Below are positions 33,803-42,584 of a DNA stretch of 64,000 nt, in pieces. How positions within the stretch are numbered: the stretch's first letter is position 1; each line of letters starts with the position of its first letter. The notes below the pieces were generated by a model, which saw only the letters and a list, made by a program, of their open reading frames with translations, was not told where the DNA came from and searched no databases. This stretch comes from Bauldia sp963759235 (GTDB lineage Bacteria > Pseudomonadota > Alphaproteobacteria > Rhizobiales > Kaistiaceae): contig CAVWYO010000007.1 of assembly GCA_963759235.1 (NCBI GenBank), forward strand, positions 372,001-436,000, given 5' to 3'. Position numbers and translations under genes: made by a program.

Positions 33803-34642
33803 TCAGTTCTGGAACCATCGTCCGCGGGTCTTTTCACCGATCAAGCAGTCGATCCGCGGCGCCAGCCTGAAGTCGGCGGCCGGGATGATGTCGGGCCGGC
33901 CTGCGTGCGGTGGAGTCGGCTCCGGCTGCCTCGCGGCAATCTCCAAAACAAGCTTGCGCCGGATGGCGGCGGCGAAACCGGCCGGATCGTTGACCGGCAC
34001 CACGAAGGCGCCCGGCCCGCCGATCACGCAATCCTCGTAGTAGATGTCGAGATCGGGAATGTTGTACGGGCTGAAGGCGTCGACCGCTTTCAGCATGATC
34101 GGCAGGCCGTTGATGATGATTCCGTCGGCAACGATGCGATCCCGCATCGGCGCCACCGGCAGGCCCATATTGTTCGGCCCGTCGCCCGACACGTCGATCG
34201 CCCGCCGCTCGCCCTGGACGCCGCTCGACGCGAACAACCCAGCTGAAAAGTCGAGGCCGGACGAGATCGAGGTTCCCCGTTCGCGGTCGACCGACGCGGC
34301 GTCGATGCGGGCGGCAAATGCCTCCGCCTCGGCCTGGTTCGAAACGATCGTCCACGGAACGATGACGGCCTCCAACTCCGGTCCCGCCCACTCCACGAAG
34401 GTGATGGCGATCCGGCCGTTCGCGCCGCTCTCGATCGCCTGGATGACCTCCGGATGCTCGAGCGCTTCGACGTAGCCCTGGCGCTGCAGCGCCAGTTCGT
34501 CGAGGTCCATCGAGCGGGAGATGTCGACCGCCAGCACCAGCTCGAGATCGACGGGATCGCCGGCCCCGCTAGCCGCCGGCGGCATCGACACCAGCGCCGC
34601 AAAGCCGACAACTAAGACCAACGCAAACGGCGCTCCGTTCAT
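33803..34642 (-). CDS. DUF1194 / von Willebrand factor A domain exported protein
   Basis: A 279-residue protein (293 from the ATG at 34684). A signal peptide (GAPFALVLVVGFAALVSMPP) precedes a VWA domain whose metal site is visible as VLAVDISRSMDLDE (DxSxS), IDVSGDGPNNMG and a Thr in ERGTSISSG. DUF1194 proteins of this layout are common in alphaproteobacteria; their role is unknown, probably adhesion or assembly in the periplasm. The start at 34642 was preferred because GGAGG lies upstream of it. Convergent with the coiled-coil gene. Confidence 0.8.
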   Translation of the reverse strand: MNGAPFALVLVVGFAALVSMPPAASGAGDPVDLELVLAVDISRSMDLDELALQRQGYVEALEHPEVIQAIESGANGRIAITFVEWAGPELEAVIVPWTIVSNQAEAEAFAARIDAASVDRERGTSISSGLDFSAGLFASSGVQGERRAIDVSGDGPNNMGLPVAPMRDRIVADGIIINGLPIMLKAVDAFSPYNIPDLDIYYEDCVIGGPGAFVVPVNDPAGFAAAIRRKLVLEIAARQPEPTPPHAGRPDIIPAADFRLAPRIDCLIGEKTRGRWFQN

Positions 34643-34793
34643 TGTTCCGCCGCCTCCTTCATCGCCTGCAAGCCCGTTCACCATCGACGATCAGGCAAGA
34701 TCATCGCAAGGCACCGGCTCTTCTTTTGACAAGCCGCGACCGGCCACCGATGATCGGTCAAGCTCACGATACGCCCACGGAAGGAGCGCCGAA

Positions 34794-35546
34794 ATGTCCA
34801 AGCCGCTGACGATTGCGGTCCTGATCGTCGCCGCGACGGCTGGATCTGCCGCGGCACGAGCCGAGACGGCCTTCGAGCCGCTGGCGCCCTGCACGGCAAT
34901 GCTGAGCGAGACGAGCGACATCCCGCAGATCGCGGTCGGCTTCTGGGCCTTCGGCTTTCTCGACGCCGCGACCGGCAAGGCGCATCACATCACACCGGAT
35001 CGGCTCGACAGGATGATGGCGGAACTCCGCGACAAGTGCGCCGCATCCCCGGACGGCCGGCTATACGACATCGCCGCCGCGATCGCGGCGGGCGAAAAGA
35101 GCGCGGAGCCCGCGGTTGCCGACGCCGGTCGCGCCCTGCTCAGGCGGTTCTTCGATCCCGCCGAGGATCATGGCGCCTTGACGCTGTCGCTGAAGCCGGC
35201 GTCGGAGGACGTGCGGGCCGTCTATGCCGAGCCGCTGGCGACGTCGCTGATCAAGGGCTACGAGCAGATGTTCCAGCCCGGCGCGGTGATCGAACCGAAG
35301 CCCGAACACAAGCAGCTCTTCACCACCTTCACGACGACCGGCCACCTGAAGGCGGGCGACCCGGTGCTCGACGAGTTTCCGGGCGGCTATCGGGACGTTC
35401 TCAACTATTTCGTCGGCGACGTGCCGATCGCCCAGTTCAAGTTCGTCGCGCCGGGCGAAACCCTTGGGTTGTCGTTCGACGGACTGATCTTCGTCAACGA
35501 CCACTGGGTATTCATGCCGAAGCCGTGGCGGGCCCTGCCGCAGTAG
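34794..35546 (+). CDS. Exported protein, HdeA-like N-terminal region, unknown function
   Basis: A 250-residue protein with a signal peptide (SKPLTIAVLIVAATAGSAAA, cut near ARAE) and a good binding site (AAGGAGCGCCGAA). Residues 30-85 (PCTAMLSETSDIPQIAVGFW, FGFLDAATGK, MMAELRDKCAASPDG) hold two cysteines spaced as in small HdeA-like periplasmic proteins. The C-terminal 120 residues (LIKGYEQMFQPGAVIEPKPE onward to DHWVFMPKPWRALPQ) form a separate domain I do not recognise. Divergent from the VWA gene with about 150 bp between them. Confidence 0.65.
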   Translation: MSKPLTIAVLIVAATAGSAAARAETAFEPLAPCTAMLSETSDIPQIAVGFWAFGFLDAATGKAHHITPDRLDRMMAELRDKCAASPDGRLYDIAAAIAAGEKSAEPAVADAGRALLRRFFDPAEDHGALTLSLKPASEDVRAVYAEPLATSLIKGYEQMFQPGAVIEPKPEHKQLFTTFTTTGHLKAGDPVLDEFPGGYRDVLNYFVGDVPIAQFKFVAPGETLGLSFDGLIFVNDHWVFMPKPWRALPQ

Positions 35547-35548
35547 CC

Positions 35549-36356
35549 GCGCCAAACACCAGCATCATCTTGCCGGCCGGCGTGGCGACCGCATCGACGA
35601 GCCGAGCAGCGCCGGAAATCTGCTGGCGCGGCCCGTAGAAACACACCACTCCAGCCACCCTGCCCTTCTCTTTGCGGCCCGCGAGCGCCCGCGATGGTGC
35701 GCCGTCTCAACCGGATCGTCGGGCTGATAAGCAACAAGGGGCTTCGACGGCGGCACCGTTGGCGCCCCATGCGCGGGCAACGTCCTCGCTGATGGCATGC
35801 ACCGCTCCCGCCACGACCGCAACCGGCCCTGCGAGATCGATCTACACTTCCTTGACCGAACTCTATCCTTCGTAAAACATGCTATTATAATAGATAGACT
35901 TTTGGAGAAAAAGAAGCGTATCGCGTCGCTCGGGGAGGCAGCGGAGGAAGCATGAAACGCGCGCAGCATCGCAAGATCAAGCGGAACCCTGCCGCGCCCC
36001 CGCCCCGCGATGCAGCGCCCCTGCCGTTTGATGCCGCGACTCCGCCCCGCGATGTCACGCCCCTGCCGCTTGATGCCGGGCCCCCGCCCCGCGATGCAGC
36101 GCCCCTGCCGCTTGATGCCGCGCCCCGCGATGCCGGACCCCTGCCCCGCGATGCCGCGCCCCTGCCGCCTGACGCTGCGCCCCCACCCCGCGAGGCTCGA
36201 GCGCGCCATGCTGGTCGACACCGACGACATCGCCGCCACGGCAAACGGCATGGTTTCGGCCGTGGCGCCGACACAGCGATACTGGCGGAACGCTGCCCAT
36301 ATGCCGCCGGCCGCACGCGCGACGAGCGCGACTTTGCCGGCAAGGTCTGCTTTCAT
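35549..36356 (-). pseudogene. Decayed region with two SDR-dehydrogenase remnants
   Basis: On the minus strand, 36356 downward reads KADLAGKVALVARAAGGIWA, and about 35843 downward reads IDLAGPVAVVAGAVHAISED then VARAWGANGAAVE. Both resemble the start of short-chain dehydrogenases (DLAGKVALVTGAAxGIG), with the TGxxxGxG glycines damaged and frame changes and stops after 40-60 residues. The first copy ends in the 42-bp minisatellite. A long open frame (36356-35565) joins these pieces but has low-complexity arginine/glycine content in the repeat, so I do not treat it as a gene. Confidence 0.45.
35995..36195. repeat. 42-bp minisatellite
   Basis: About four to five imperfect copies of a 42-bp unit containing cgccccgcgatgc and cccctgccgcttgatgc. 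On the + strand it would encode a 14-residue repeat of the form PPRDAAPLPLDAAP. It lies between two decayed dehydrogenase pieces. A + strand frame (35952-36512) spans it, but its flanks show no domain. Confidence 0.8.
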
Positions 36357-36504
36357 CCATCGAATCGTCCCGCGACCGGGCGCGGGCGGGAGGCTTGCCC
36401 GACGATGCTATCATGGACCGCGGCCGGTAGGATCCGACTCGCGCCAGAACTCGTTTCGCCGCGGATCGTCATCGGACATCCGCCAACAGAGCCGAAGCCG
36501 AAGA

Positions 36505-37269
36505 ATGTCTGAAGCTGCTCTCGATCTTTTGCCGGCCCGGACGCTCCTGCGCAGGAACGGCCCGCTCTACCGCCAGCTCGCCGACATGCTGCGGGCCTCC
36601 ATCCTCGACGGCACCTATCCGATCGGCGCGTCGCTGCCCAAGGAAGCGGAGCTGGCTGAACGTTGCGGTATCAGCCTGATCACCGTCCGCCATGCGCTGC
36701 GCGAGCTCGAAGCCGACGGCCTGATCCACAAGCGCGCCGCCAAACCGGCGGTGGTCGCGGCGCAAGCCCCGGCGCTCCGCCAGAGCTGGGGCTTCCGGAA
36801 CTTTGCCGACATCGAGGCCTATACCCGCCACGCCCGGCTGGAAATCATCAGCTATCGCCGCGACGACAGCCCCGAAGGCAGGGCGGTATTCGGCCTTTCG
36901 CAGCGCGAGGCCTGCTACTGCCTCCGCGCCATTCTCGTCGTCGGCGGCCAGCCCGAAACCCAAGTCACCACCTATTTCCCGCCGGAGATCGGCTCGCGGC
37001 TCAACCGAACGGACTTCGACGACGTCCTCATCTTCCGCTCGGTCGAGCGGCATCTCGGCCTCCGGCTTGCGGCGGCGCGGATCACGGTGCGGGCCGAGGT
37101 GGCCGGACCCGAGCTCGCCCGCGACCTCGCCATCGACGAGGGCGCCCCGATCCTCACCATGGAAATGCTCTACCGGTCCGCCGACCAGCAGCCCGTGGAA
37201 TTCACCATTGCCCGGCATAGCGCCGACACCTTCAGCCTCACCTACGACGCGCCCAACGACATGCCGTAA
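36505..37269 (+). CDS. GntR-family regulator (HutC/UTRA type)
   Basis: A 254-residue regulator. The N-terminal winged helix includes LYRQLADMLRASILDGTYPI, LPKEAELAERCGISLITVRH and ALRELEADGLIHKRAAKP. The C-terminal UTRA ligand domain (residues 95-250) has ACYCLRAILVVGGQPETQVT, YFPPEIGSRLNRTDF and EGAPILTMEMLYRSADQQPV. It precedes the sugar ABC importer on the same strand, with about 270 bp between, and most likely represses it in response to a sugar or sugar phosphate. The start at 36505 is fixed by the domain; upstream frames belong to the minisatellite. Confidence 0.88.
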   Translation: MSEAALDLLPARTLLRRNGPLYRQLADMLRASILDGTYPIGASLPKEAELAERCGISLITVRHALRELEADGLIHKRAAKPAVVAAQAPALRQSWGFRNFADIEAYTRHARLEIISYRRDDSPEGRAVFGLSQREACYCLRAILVVGGQPETQVTTYFPPEIGSRLNRTDFDDVLIFRSVERHLGLRLAAARITVRAEVAGPELARDLAIDEGAPILTMEMLYRSADQQPVEFTIARHSADTFSLTYDAPNDMP

Positions 37270-37387
37270 CGGCGCGCGGACGGCCCCCGAAACGCCCTCA
37301 CGGCGGTGGGGAACGCCTTCGAGACACGCCCGCGACGCCCCCGTACCGCACCGTCTCAACCGGGGCCCGAGGCACTGGACGGGTCGG

Positions 37388-37408
37388 TGCGATTATAATA
37401 GTATATCG
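37388..37408. promoter_or_regulatory. Possible GntR operator upstream of the sugar-binding protein gene
   Basis: An AT-rich near-palindrome, cgattataatagtatatcg, stands out from GC-rich surroundings 130 bp before the binding-protein start. The core attataatag also occurs at 35884-35893, where it is part of the perfect 12-bp palindrome ctattataatag. HutC-type GntR proteins favour AT-rich palindromes, so this is a candidate site; there is no direct proof. Confidence 0.35.
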
Positions 37409-37538
37409 AAGTCGGGGCATAAGCCGCCGGCTTCCGTTGACCGTTCGCGGGGGGAATGGTACCGTTACCATACCGGGTCGGAACAAAATCCCGTCCCGGG
37501 CGAACCCGCGGGTCTCGAGAAAAAAGGGAGGAACGGGA

Positions 37539-38603
37539 GTGAAACGCTTCGCTCTATCGCTTTCAGGCGCCGTCTGTGCGGCAGCCATGCTCGTCGGCGG
37601 CCTCGCCCATGAGGCGTCCGCCCAGGACAAGAAATACACGATCTATCTCTCCAACAATTTCGTCGGCAACGACTGGCGCCAGCAGATGGAGCGGGTCGGC
37701 GAGGTCTCGGCCAACAAGGGGCCGCTCGCCGGTCGCGTCGACCTGAAGGTCGAGAACGTCGACAACACCGTCCAGGCGCAGATCAACTCGCTGAACAACA
37801 TCATTCGCTCCAAGCCCGACGCGATTCTGGTCGACGGTGGCTCGGCGGAGGCACTTAACCCGACGATCAAGAAGGCCTGCGACGCGGGAATCGTGGTGAT
37901 CAGCTTCGACCAGGTGGTCACCGAGCCCTGCGCCTACGCGTTGGAATCGGACTGGAACCGCATCCCCGCCGTGCTCGCCGAATGGATGGCCAAGCAGCTC
38001 AACGGCAAGGGCAAGGTCTTCCTCGACCGCGGCCTCGCCGGCGCCCCGATCTCGGCGCAGCTCGAGAATGGCTATCTCGACGTCCTCAAGAAGTATCCGG
38101 ACATCGAGGTGATCGGCAACTACAACGGCCAGTACGCCCTCGGACCGGAGCAGGAAGGTGTGGCCAGCCTGCTTGCCGCCCACCCGGAGGTCGACGGCAT
38201 CCTCACCCAAGGTTACGGCACCGGTGCCATGAAAGCGCTGCAAGACGCCGGGCGGCCGTTGGTGCCGGTTACCGCCTTCTCCTACAACGGAACCGCGGTC
38301 GCCTGCGCCCAGACCGAGGGCGCCAAGTGCATCCTCGGCTCGAACCCCGCCTACCTGTCGTCCGAGGCGATCAAGCTCGCGGTCGACATCCTTGACGGCA
38401 AGCCGAAGCCGGCCGACCGCCACGTGCTGGTCTACGGCGATTTCCTGTCGACCGACCCGATCACGTCGGAGCTCTACCCCGATGCGGTCTTCCAGAAGAT
38501 CGAGATCGGCAAGAACGCCTTCCCCGACCTTCCTCCCGGGCTGACCCTGCCGATAACACCCGACTGGGTCGACATAACCGCCAAAGAAGCGGCCGGCTCG
38601 TAA
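37539..38603 (+). CDS. Sugar ABC transporter substrate-binding protein
   Basis: A 354-residue periplasmic protein. GTG 37539 follows GGGAGGAACGGGA and opens a signal peptide (KRFALSLSGAVCAAAMLVGG, cut near ASA-QDKK). The mature part is of the ribose/galactose-binding type: YTIYLSNNFVGNDWRQQMER, QINSLNNIIRSKPDAILVDG, VISFDQVVTEPCAYALESDW, GKVFLDRGLAGAPISAQLEN and ILTQGYGTGAMKALQDAG. It captures a sugar for the permease pair downstream. A stem-loop after the stop probably makes it more abundant than the membrane subunits. Confidence 0.92.
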   Translation: MKRFALSLSGAVCAAAMLVGGLAHEASAQDKKYTIYLSNNFVGNDWRQQMERVGEVSANKGPLAGRVDLKVENVDNTVQAQINSLNNIIRSKPDAILVDGGSAEALNPTIKKACDAGIVVISFDQVVTEPCAYALESDWNRIPAVLAEWMAKQLNGKGKVFLDRGLAGAPISAQLENGYLDVLKKYPDIEVIGNYNGQYALGPEQEGVASLLAAHPEVDGILTQGYGTGAMKALQDAGRPLVPVTAFSYNGTAVACAQTEGAKCILGSNPAYLSSEAIKLAVDILDGKPKPADRHVLVYGDFLSTDPITSELYPDAVFQKIEIGKNAFPDLPPGLTLPITPDWVDITAKEAAGS

Positions 38604-38623
38604 GCGAGCGACAAACTCTCGAC

Positions 38624-38668
38624 CGGCGCCCCGGCGGCATATAAAGCCAATGGGGCGCCGTTATTTTT
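38624..38668 (+). terminator. Stem-loop with T-rich tail between binding-protein and ATPase genes
   Basis: cggcgcccc (38624-38632) pairs perfectly with ggggcgccg (38652-38660) around a 19-nt loop, followed by ttattttt. It is positioned as a partial terminator or RNA-stabilising stem between the first and second gene of the transport operon. Confidence 0.65.
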
Positions 38669-38681
38669 CCGAGGGATGGCC

Positions 38682-40187
38682 ATGTCTCTCCTCGAAGCCT
38701 CGGCGGTTTCGAAGCGCTTCGGCGGAATTGCCGCGCTGACGCGCGCCGAGTTCCACGCCAAGGCCGGCGAAGTCCATGCGCTGTTGGGCGAGAACGGCGC
38801 GGGAAAGAGCACCTTCATCCAGATCCTGTCCGGCGCGCTGCGCGCCGACGACGGCAACATCCTGTTGAGAGGCGAGCCGTATCGCGCCGCCAATCCGCGC
38901 GCCGCCCAGGCCGCCGGCGTCTCGGCCGTCTTTCAGGAACTCTCGCTCGTCCCCGATCTCACCGTCGAAGAGAACATCTGGTTCCGCCACGAGGCGCTGT
39001 CGGCGCTCGGCACGGTCCGCGCCCGCGCCCTGAGGGAGCGGACGCTCGCCTTGTTCGACCGCTGTCGTTTCCCGGCATTGCGACCGGACCAGGAAGTGCG
39101 ACGGCTGACCCTCGCCGACCGCCAGATCGTCGAGGTCGCCAAGGCGCTGTCCCGCGACCCGTCGGTGCTGATCCTCGACGAGGCGACCTCGGCGCTCGCC
39201 CCGCAGGAGACCGAGTGGCTGCTCGGCCTCGCCCGACAGCTTGCGGCGAGCGGCAAGCTGGTCATCTACATCTCCCACCGCATTCCGGAGGTCCGCCAGG
39301 TCGCCGATCGCATCACCGTGTTCCGCAACGGCATGACGGTCGCCGCCCACGACACCGCCGCCGTCAGCGACGACGAGATCATCGCCGAGATGCTCGGCCG
39401 CAGGATGGACCGGCTCTATCCGCCGCGCATATCGACCGCCACCGAGCGGATCGCCCTCAAGGTGCGCGACCTTTCGGCCGGCGATCGGGTGAGCGGCGTC
39501 GATCTCGATCTCCGCGAAGGCGAGGTGCTCGGTATCGGCGGCCTGCAGGGGCACGGCCAGCGGGAACTGTTCCAGGCGCTGTTCGGCATCGGCAAGGCCA
39601 AGGGGACGATCGAGCTGTGGGGCAAGCCGATGACCGCGCGCGGTCCGCGCCAGGCACTGACCGGCCGCGACGGCATCGCGCTGGTGCCGGAAGACCGCCT
39701 CAGGCAGGGGCTTCTCCTGTCGAAGACGGTGCGCGAGAACCTGACGCTCGCGGTGATCCCGCGATTCTCCGCTTTCGGCATGCTCAACGCCCGCAAGGAG
39801 AAGGTGCTGTTCGAGGAGATGATCGCCTTCCTGCGCATCAAGGCGAAAACCCCCGAGCAGCTGGCCGGGACGCTGTCCGGCGGCAACCAGCAGAAGGTGA
39901 TCTTCGGCAAGATGCTTTTGACTGAGGCGCGTGTCCTTCTCCTCTACGACCCGACGCGCGGCGTCGACGTCGGCACCAAGGGCGAGATCTTCCAGTTGAT
40001 GCGCGACCTCGCCGCCAAGGGCTACGCGGTCTTGTTCTATTCGAGCGACCTGCCCGAGCTGGTGCACGTCGCCGATCGCGTCGCGGTGATGCGGAATGGC
40101 GGGATCGCCGGCATTCTCGAAGGCGACGCCATTACCGAAGACGGCATCCTGCGCGCGGCGATGTTCCAGGCGGGGCCGGTCCATTGA
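38682..40187 (+). CDS. Sugar ABC transporter ATP-binding protein (double NBD)
   Basis: A 501-residue RbsA/MglA-type ATPase with two nucleotide-binding domains. NBD1 has Walker A GENGAGKSTFIQIL near residue 37 and Walker B VLILDEATSALAP; its signature is unusual (LTLADRQIVEVAKAL). NBD2 (from about 255) has a degenerate Walker A region (GIGGLQGHGQRELFQALFGI) and the strong signature LSGGNQQKVIFGKM, the usual asymmetry of this family. ATG 38682 is 6 bp after GAGGG; an ATG two codons earlier is too close to it. The stop overlaps the TTG start of the next gene. Confidence 0.92.
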   Translation: MSLLEASAVSKRFGGIAALTRAEFHAKAGEVHALLGENGAGKSTFIQILSGALRADDGNILLRGEPYRAANPRAAQAAGVSAVFQELSLVPDLTVEENIWFRHEALSALGTVRARALRERTLALFDRCRFPALRPDQEVRRLTLADRQIVEVAKALSRDPSVLILDEATSALAPQETEWLLGLARQLAASGKLVIYISHRIPEVRQVADRITVFRNGMTVAAHDTAAVSDDEIIAEMLGRRMDRLYPPRISTATERIALKVRDLSAGDRVSGVDLDLREGEVLGIGGLQGHGQRELFQALFGIGKAKGTIELWGKPMTARGPRQALTGRDGIALVPEDRLRQGLLLSKTVRENLTLAVIPRFSAFGMLNARKEKVLFEEMIAFLRIKAKTPEQLAGTLSGGNQQKVIFGKMLLTEARVLLLYDPTRGVDVGTKGEIFQLMRDLAAKGYAVLFYSSDLPELVHVADRVAVMRNGGIAGILEGDAITEDGILRAAMFQAGPVH

Positions 40188-41203
40188 CGACGATCCGCGC
40201 CGACCCGGTCGACGAGAAGAGCCTGGCGTCGCGGCCGACGCCGCGCGGCGACTGGCGCGCCAAGCTCGTCGACCGCGCTCCCTTCCTCGTCGCCTGCACC
40301 ATGCTCGTCGTTCTGATCGCCATCTACGGCTCGTTCCGCGACGACGTGTTCACCCTCGAAGAATTGAACATCGACACCGCGGCGGCGATGACGCTGCTCC
40401 TGGCGGCGACCGGCCAGACCATCGTGCTCCTGCGTGGCGGCATCGACCTGTCGATCGGCGGCATGATCGGTTTCGGCACCGTGCTTGCCGCCACCCAGTT
40501 CGGCGACAGCCTGGTGACGGCAACCGGCTGGACCGTGGCGATCATCGCCATCGGGCTGGCGGTCGGCGCCACCAACGGCCTGATCATCTCGGTGCTCCGC
40601 CTGCAGCCCTTCCTGGTCACGCTGGCGACATGGTCGATCCTTTCCGGCGCGGCGCTCCTGGTGCTGCCGATCGACGGCGGCTCGCTTCCCGCCGGGTGGA
40701 TGACGTTCGGCAACGCCACTTTCGTCGGGCTGTCGAGCTCGGTGTGGATCCTGATCGTCCTCTTCCTGTTCTGGCTGTGGTTCCGCGACACCCGGCTCGG
40801 CATCACCATCCGCGCCACCGGGTCGAACGAAAAGTCCGCCTATCTTTCCGGCGTGTCGATCACCTTCATCAACGTCGCCACCTATGGCCTATCCGGTCTC
40901 TTCGCGGCGCTTGCCGCGCTCTATCTCACCACCCAGACCGGCGCCGGCTCGCCGACCATCGGCAAGGACTACATCCTGCCCTCGGTGGCGGCGGCGGTGA
41001 TCGGCGGCGTCAGCCTGTTCGGTGGCCGCGGCGGCCTGTCGGGGACGATCATCGGCGCCTTCATCCTCACCATCATCGGCAACCTCGTCTTCGTCCTGTC
41101 GGTGTCGAGCTATTGGCAGCCGATCGTCTCCGGCGTCATCCTGCTGATCGCGGTTCTCGCCAGCTCGATCGCCGAACGCTCGGCGCGGCGGAGGCTGAGC
41201 TGA
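40184..41203 (+). CDS. Sugar ABC transporter permease 1 (RbsC type)
   Basis: A 339-residue inner-membrane protein of the BPD_transp_2 family with 8-10 hydrophobic segments (PFLVACTMLVVLIAIYGSF; ATGQTIVLLRGGIDLSIGGM, the conserved GGIDLSVG motif; LRLQPFLVTLATWSILSGAA; GGVSLFGGRGGLSGTIIGAF). TTG 40184 overlaps the ATPase stop (TTGA), so translation is coupled. It forms the channel with the second permease. About 360 bp of repeat-bearing DNA separates the two permease genes. Confidence 0.9.
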   Translation: MTTIRADPVDEKSLASRPTPRGDWRAKLVDRAPFLVACTMLVVLIAIYGSFRDDVFTLEELNIDTAAAMTLLLAATGQTIVLLRGGIDLSIGGMIGFGTVLAATQFGDSLVTATGWTVAIIAIGLAVGATNGLIISVLRLQPFLVTLATWSILSGAALLVLPIDGGSLPAGWMTFGNATFVGLSSSVWILIVLFLFWLWFRDTRLGITIRATGSNEKSAYLSGVSITFINVATYGLSGLFAALAALYLTTQTGAGSPTIGKDYILPSVAAAVIGGVSLFGGRGGLSGTIIGAFILTIIGNLVFVLSVSSYWQPIVSGVILLIAVLASSIAERSARRRLS

Positions 41204-41564
41204 TGCCGGAATCAAAAAATGACCGATACGCGAAAGCTCGGCCGGAGCAGTTCAAATGCACCTGTCACCCCCGGCGCGGCCCGTCAGGGCCGCGGGAAGC
41301 GGGCCCAGTAAACGATACCGCCGTGGAATGAGACGACATCGGTATCGAATCGAGTAAAGGAGAATCGACGTTGAACGGAGAGGGCATCGGTTACTGGTTC
41401 CCCTTCCCTCGCGCCCTTCGGGCGCTCGCCGGGGATGACACGGGAGAGGCGATGGCGCTCGCCGGGGACGACACTGGAGAGGCGATGGCGCTCGCCGGGG
41501 ATGACAGGCCCCGTGCCGGGGAGGGATCGCGCTGCCCGCGTCGTGAACCACTCGTTTCGCAAAG
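41204..41564. other. Repeat-bearing gap inside the transport operon
   Basis: No credible gene. It starts with ctgtcacccccggcgcggcc, resembling the gtcatccccggc-type intergenic sequences common in alphaproteobacteria, and ends with a 33-bp tandem repeat (separate entry). An open frame on the + strand (41371-41574) is only a translation of the repeat. Confidence 0.6.
41421..41511. repeat. 33-bp tandem repeat, about 2.7 copies
   Basis: The unit ggcgctcgccggggatgaca plus cgggagaggcgat begins at 41421 and repeats at 41454 (two changes) and 41487 (partial). It lies between the two permease genes of the ABC importer. Confidence 0.85.
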
Positions 41565-41573
41565 TTGGTACTA

Positions 41574-42584
41574 GTGCCGTCGCTCTCCCGCCACCGCACC
41601 ATCCTGCTCGCCTATCTCGGCATGATCGTGCTCCTGCTTCTGACCAGCATCTTCTCGCCGGGCTTTCTGTCGGCCTCGCACCTGCGAACCCTGTCGGTGC
41701 TCGCCGCCTTCATCGGCATCGTCGCGCTCGGCCAGACCTTCGTGATCATCGGCGGCGGCATCGACCTTTCGGTACCCTGGGTGCTGAACTGCGCGGCGAT
41801 CCTGATGACGCTGATCGCCAAGGGAGAGAACGGGCCGCTACTCTACGCCATCCCGCTGATCCTGATCGCCGCCGGATTGCTCGGCGCGATCAACGGGATC
41901 GGCGTCGCCGTGTTCGGCGTACCGCCGATCATCATGACGCTCGCCGTCAACGTCATCCTGCAAGGCGGCATCCTCGTCTATACCGGCGGCACGCCGCAGG
42001 CGGTTGCCCCGTCGCTGATCCAGTTCTTCGCCGTCGGCCGGCTCGGACCGATCCCGGTGATCGCGGTGATCTGGACGGTGCTGGCTGTCGCCGCCTCGCT
42101 GCTTCTGTCCAAGACGGCGTTCGGCCGCCAGCTCTACGCCGTCGGCACCAGCGCCACGGTCGCCGAATTCTCCGGCGTGCCGATCGTGCGGACGACGATC
42201 CTCGCCTACACGCTCTGCGGGGTCACCGCGGCGCTCGCCGGCATGCTGCTGACCGGCTACACCGCCCAGGCCTATCTCGGCATGGGCGACCCCTATCTGT
42301 TCACCTCGATCGCCGCGGTGGCGATCGGCGGCGCCTCGATCCTCGGCGGCAGCGGCCACTACATCGGCACGATCGCCGGCGCCTTCGTGCTCACCATCCT
42401 GACCGGCCTCCTGCCGGCGCTCAATCTTTCCAATGGCGCGCTGCTCATCGTCTACGGCGCGGTCATCCTCATCACCGTGTCGCTGGCGAGCGAGGCCTTC
42501 GCCGACCTCGCCCAGTCGATCCGCGCCGCCATGGCGCGTGACCGGAACCCAACCGCCGAAACCACAAGGATCGAAGAATCATGA
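41574..42584 (+). CDS. Sugar ABC transporter permease 2 (RbsC type)
   Basis: A protein of about 336 residues from GTG 41574 (TTG 41565 is possible), with the same fold as permease 1: LLAYLGMIVLLLLTSIFSPG, GQTFVIIGGGIDLSVPWVLN with the GGIDLSV motif, VPPIIMTLAVNVILQGGILV, and GGASILGGSGHYIGTIAGAF. It pairs with permease 1 in a heterodimer. Its stop overlaps the ATG of the SMP-30 gene (ATGA), so the enzyme is made together with the importer. Confidence 0.9.
   Translation: MPSLSRHRTILLAYLGMIVLLLLTSIFSPGFLSASHLRTLSVLAAFIGIVALGQTFVIIGGGIDLSVPWVLNCAAILMTLIAKGENGPLLYAIPLILIAAGLLGAINGIGVAVFGVPPIIMTLAVNVILQGGILVYTGGTPQAVAPSLIQFFAVGRLGPIPVIAVIWTVLAVAASLLLSKTAFGRQLYAVGTSATVAEFSGVPIVRTTILAYTLCGVTAALAGMLLTGYTAQAYLGMGDPYLFTSIAAVAIGGASILGGSGHYIGTIAGAFVLTILTGLLPALNLSNGALLIVYGAVILITVSLASEAFADLAQSIRAAMARDRNPTAETTRIEES

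Noticed and set aside
31837..33837. 666-residue Ser/Arg/Ala-rich minus-strand frame
   Set aside because: It is the shadow of the eipA and coiled-coil genes; the low-complexity content mirrors heptad repeats on the + strand.
35995..36195. Possible CRISPR-like array
   Set aside because: The units are adjacent, imperfect and lack unique spacers; it is a minisatellite. The same holds for the 33-bp repeats at 41.4 kb.
35565..36356. 263-residue minus-strand frame through the minisatellite
   Set aside because: It joins frame-damaged SDR pieces and a translated repeat; no complete domain. Reported as a decayed region instead.
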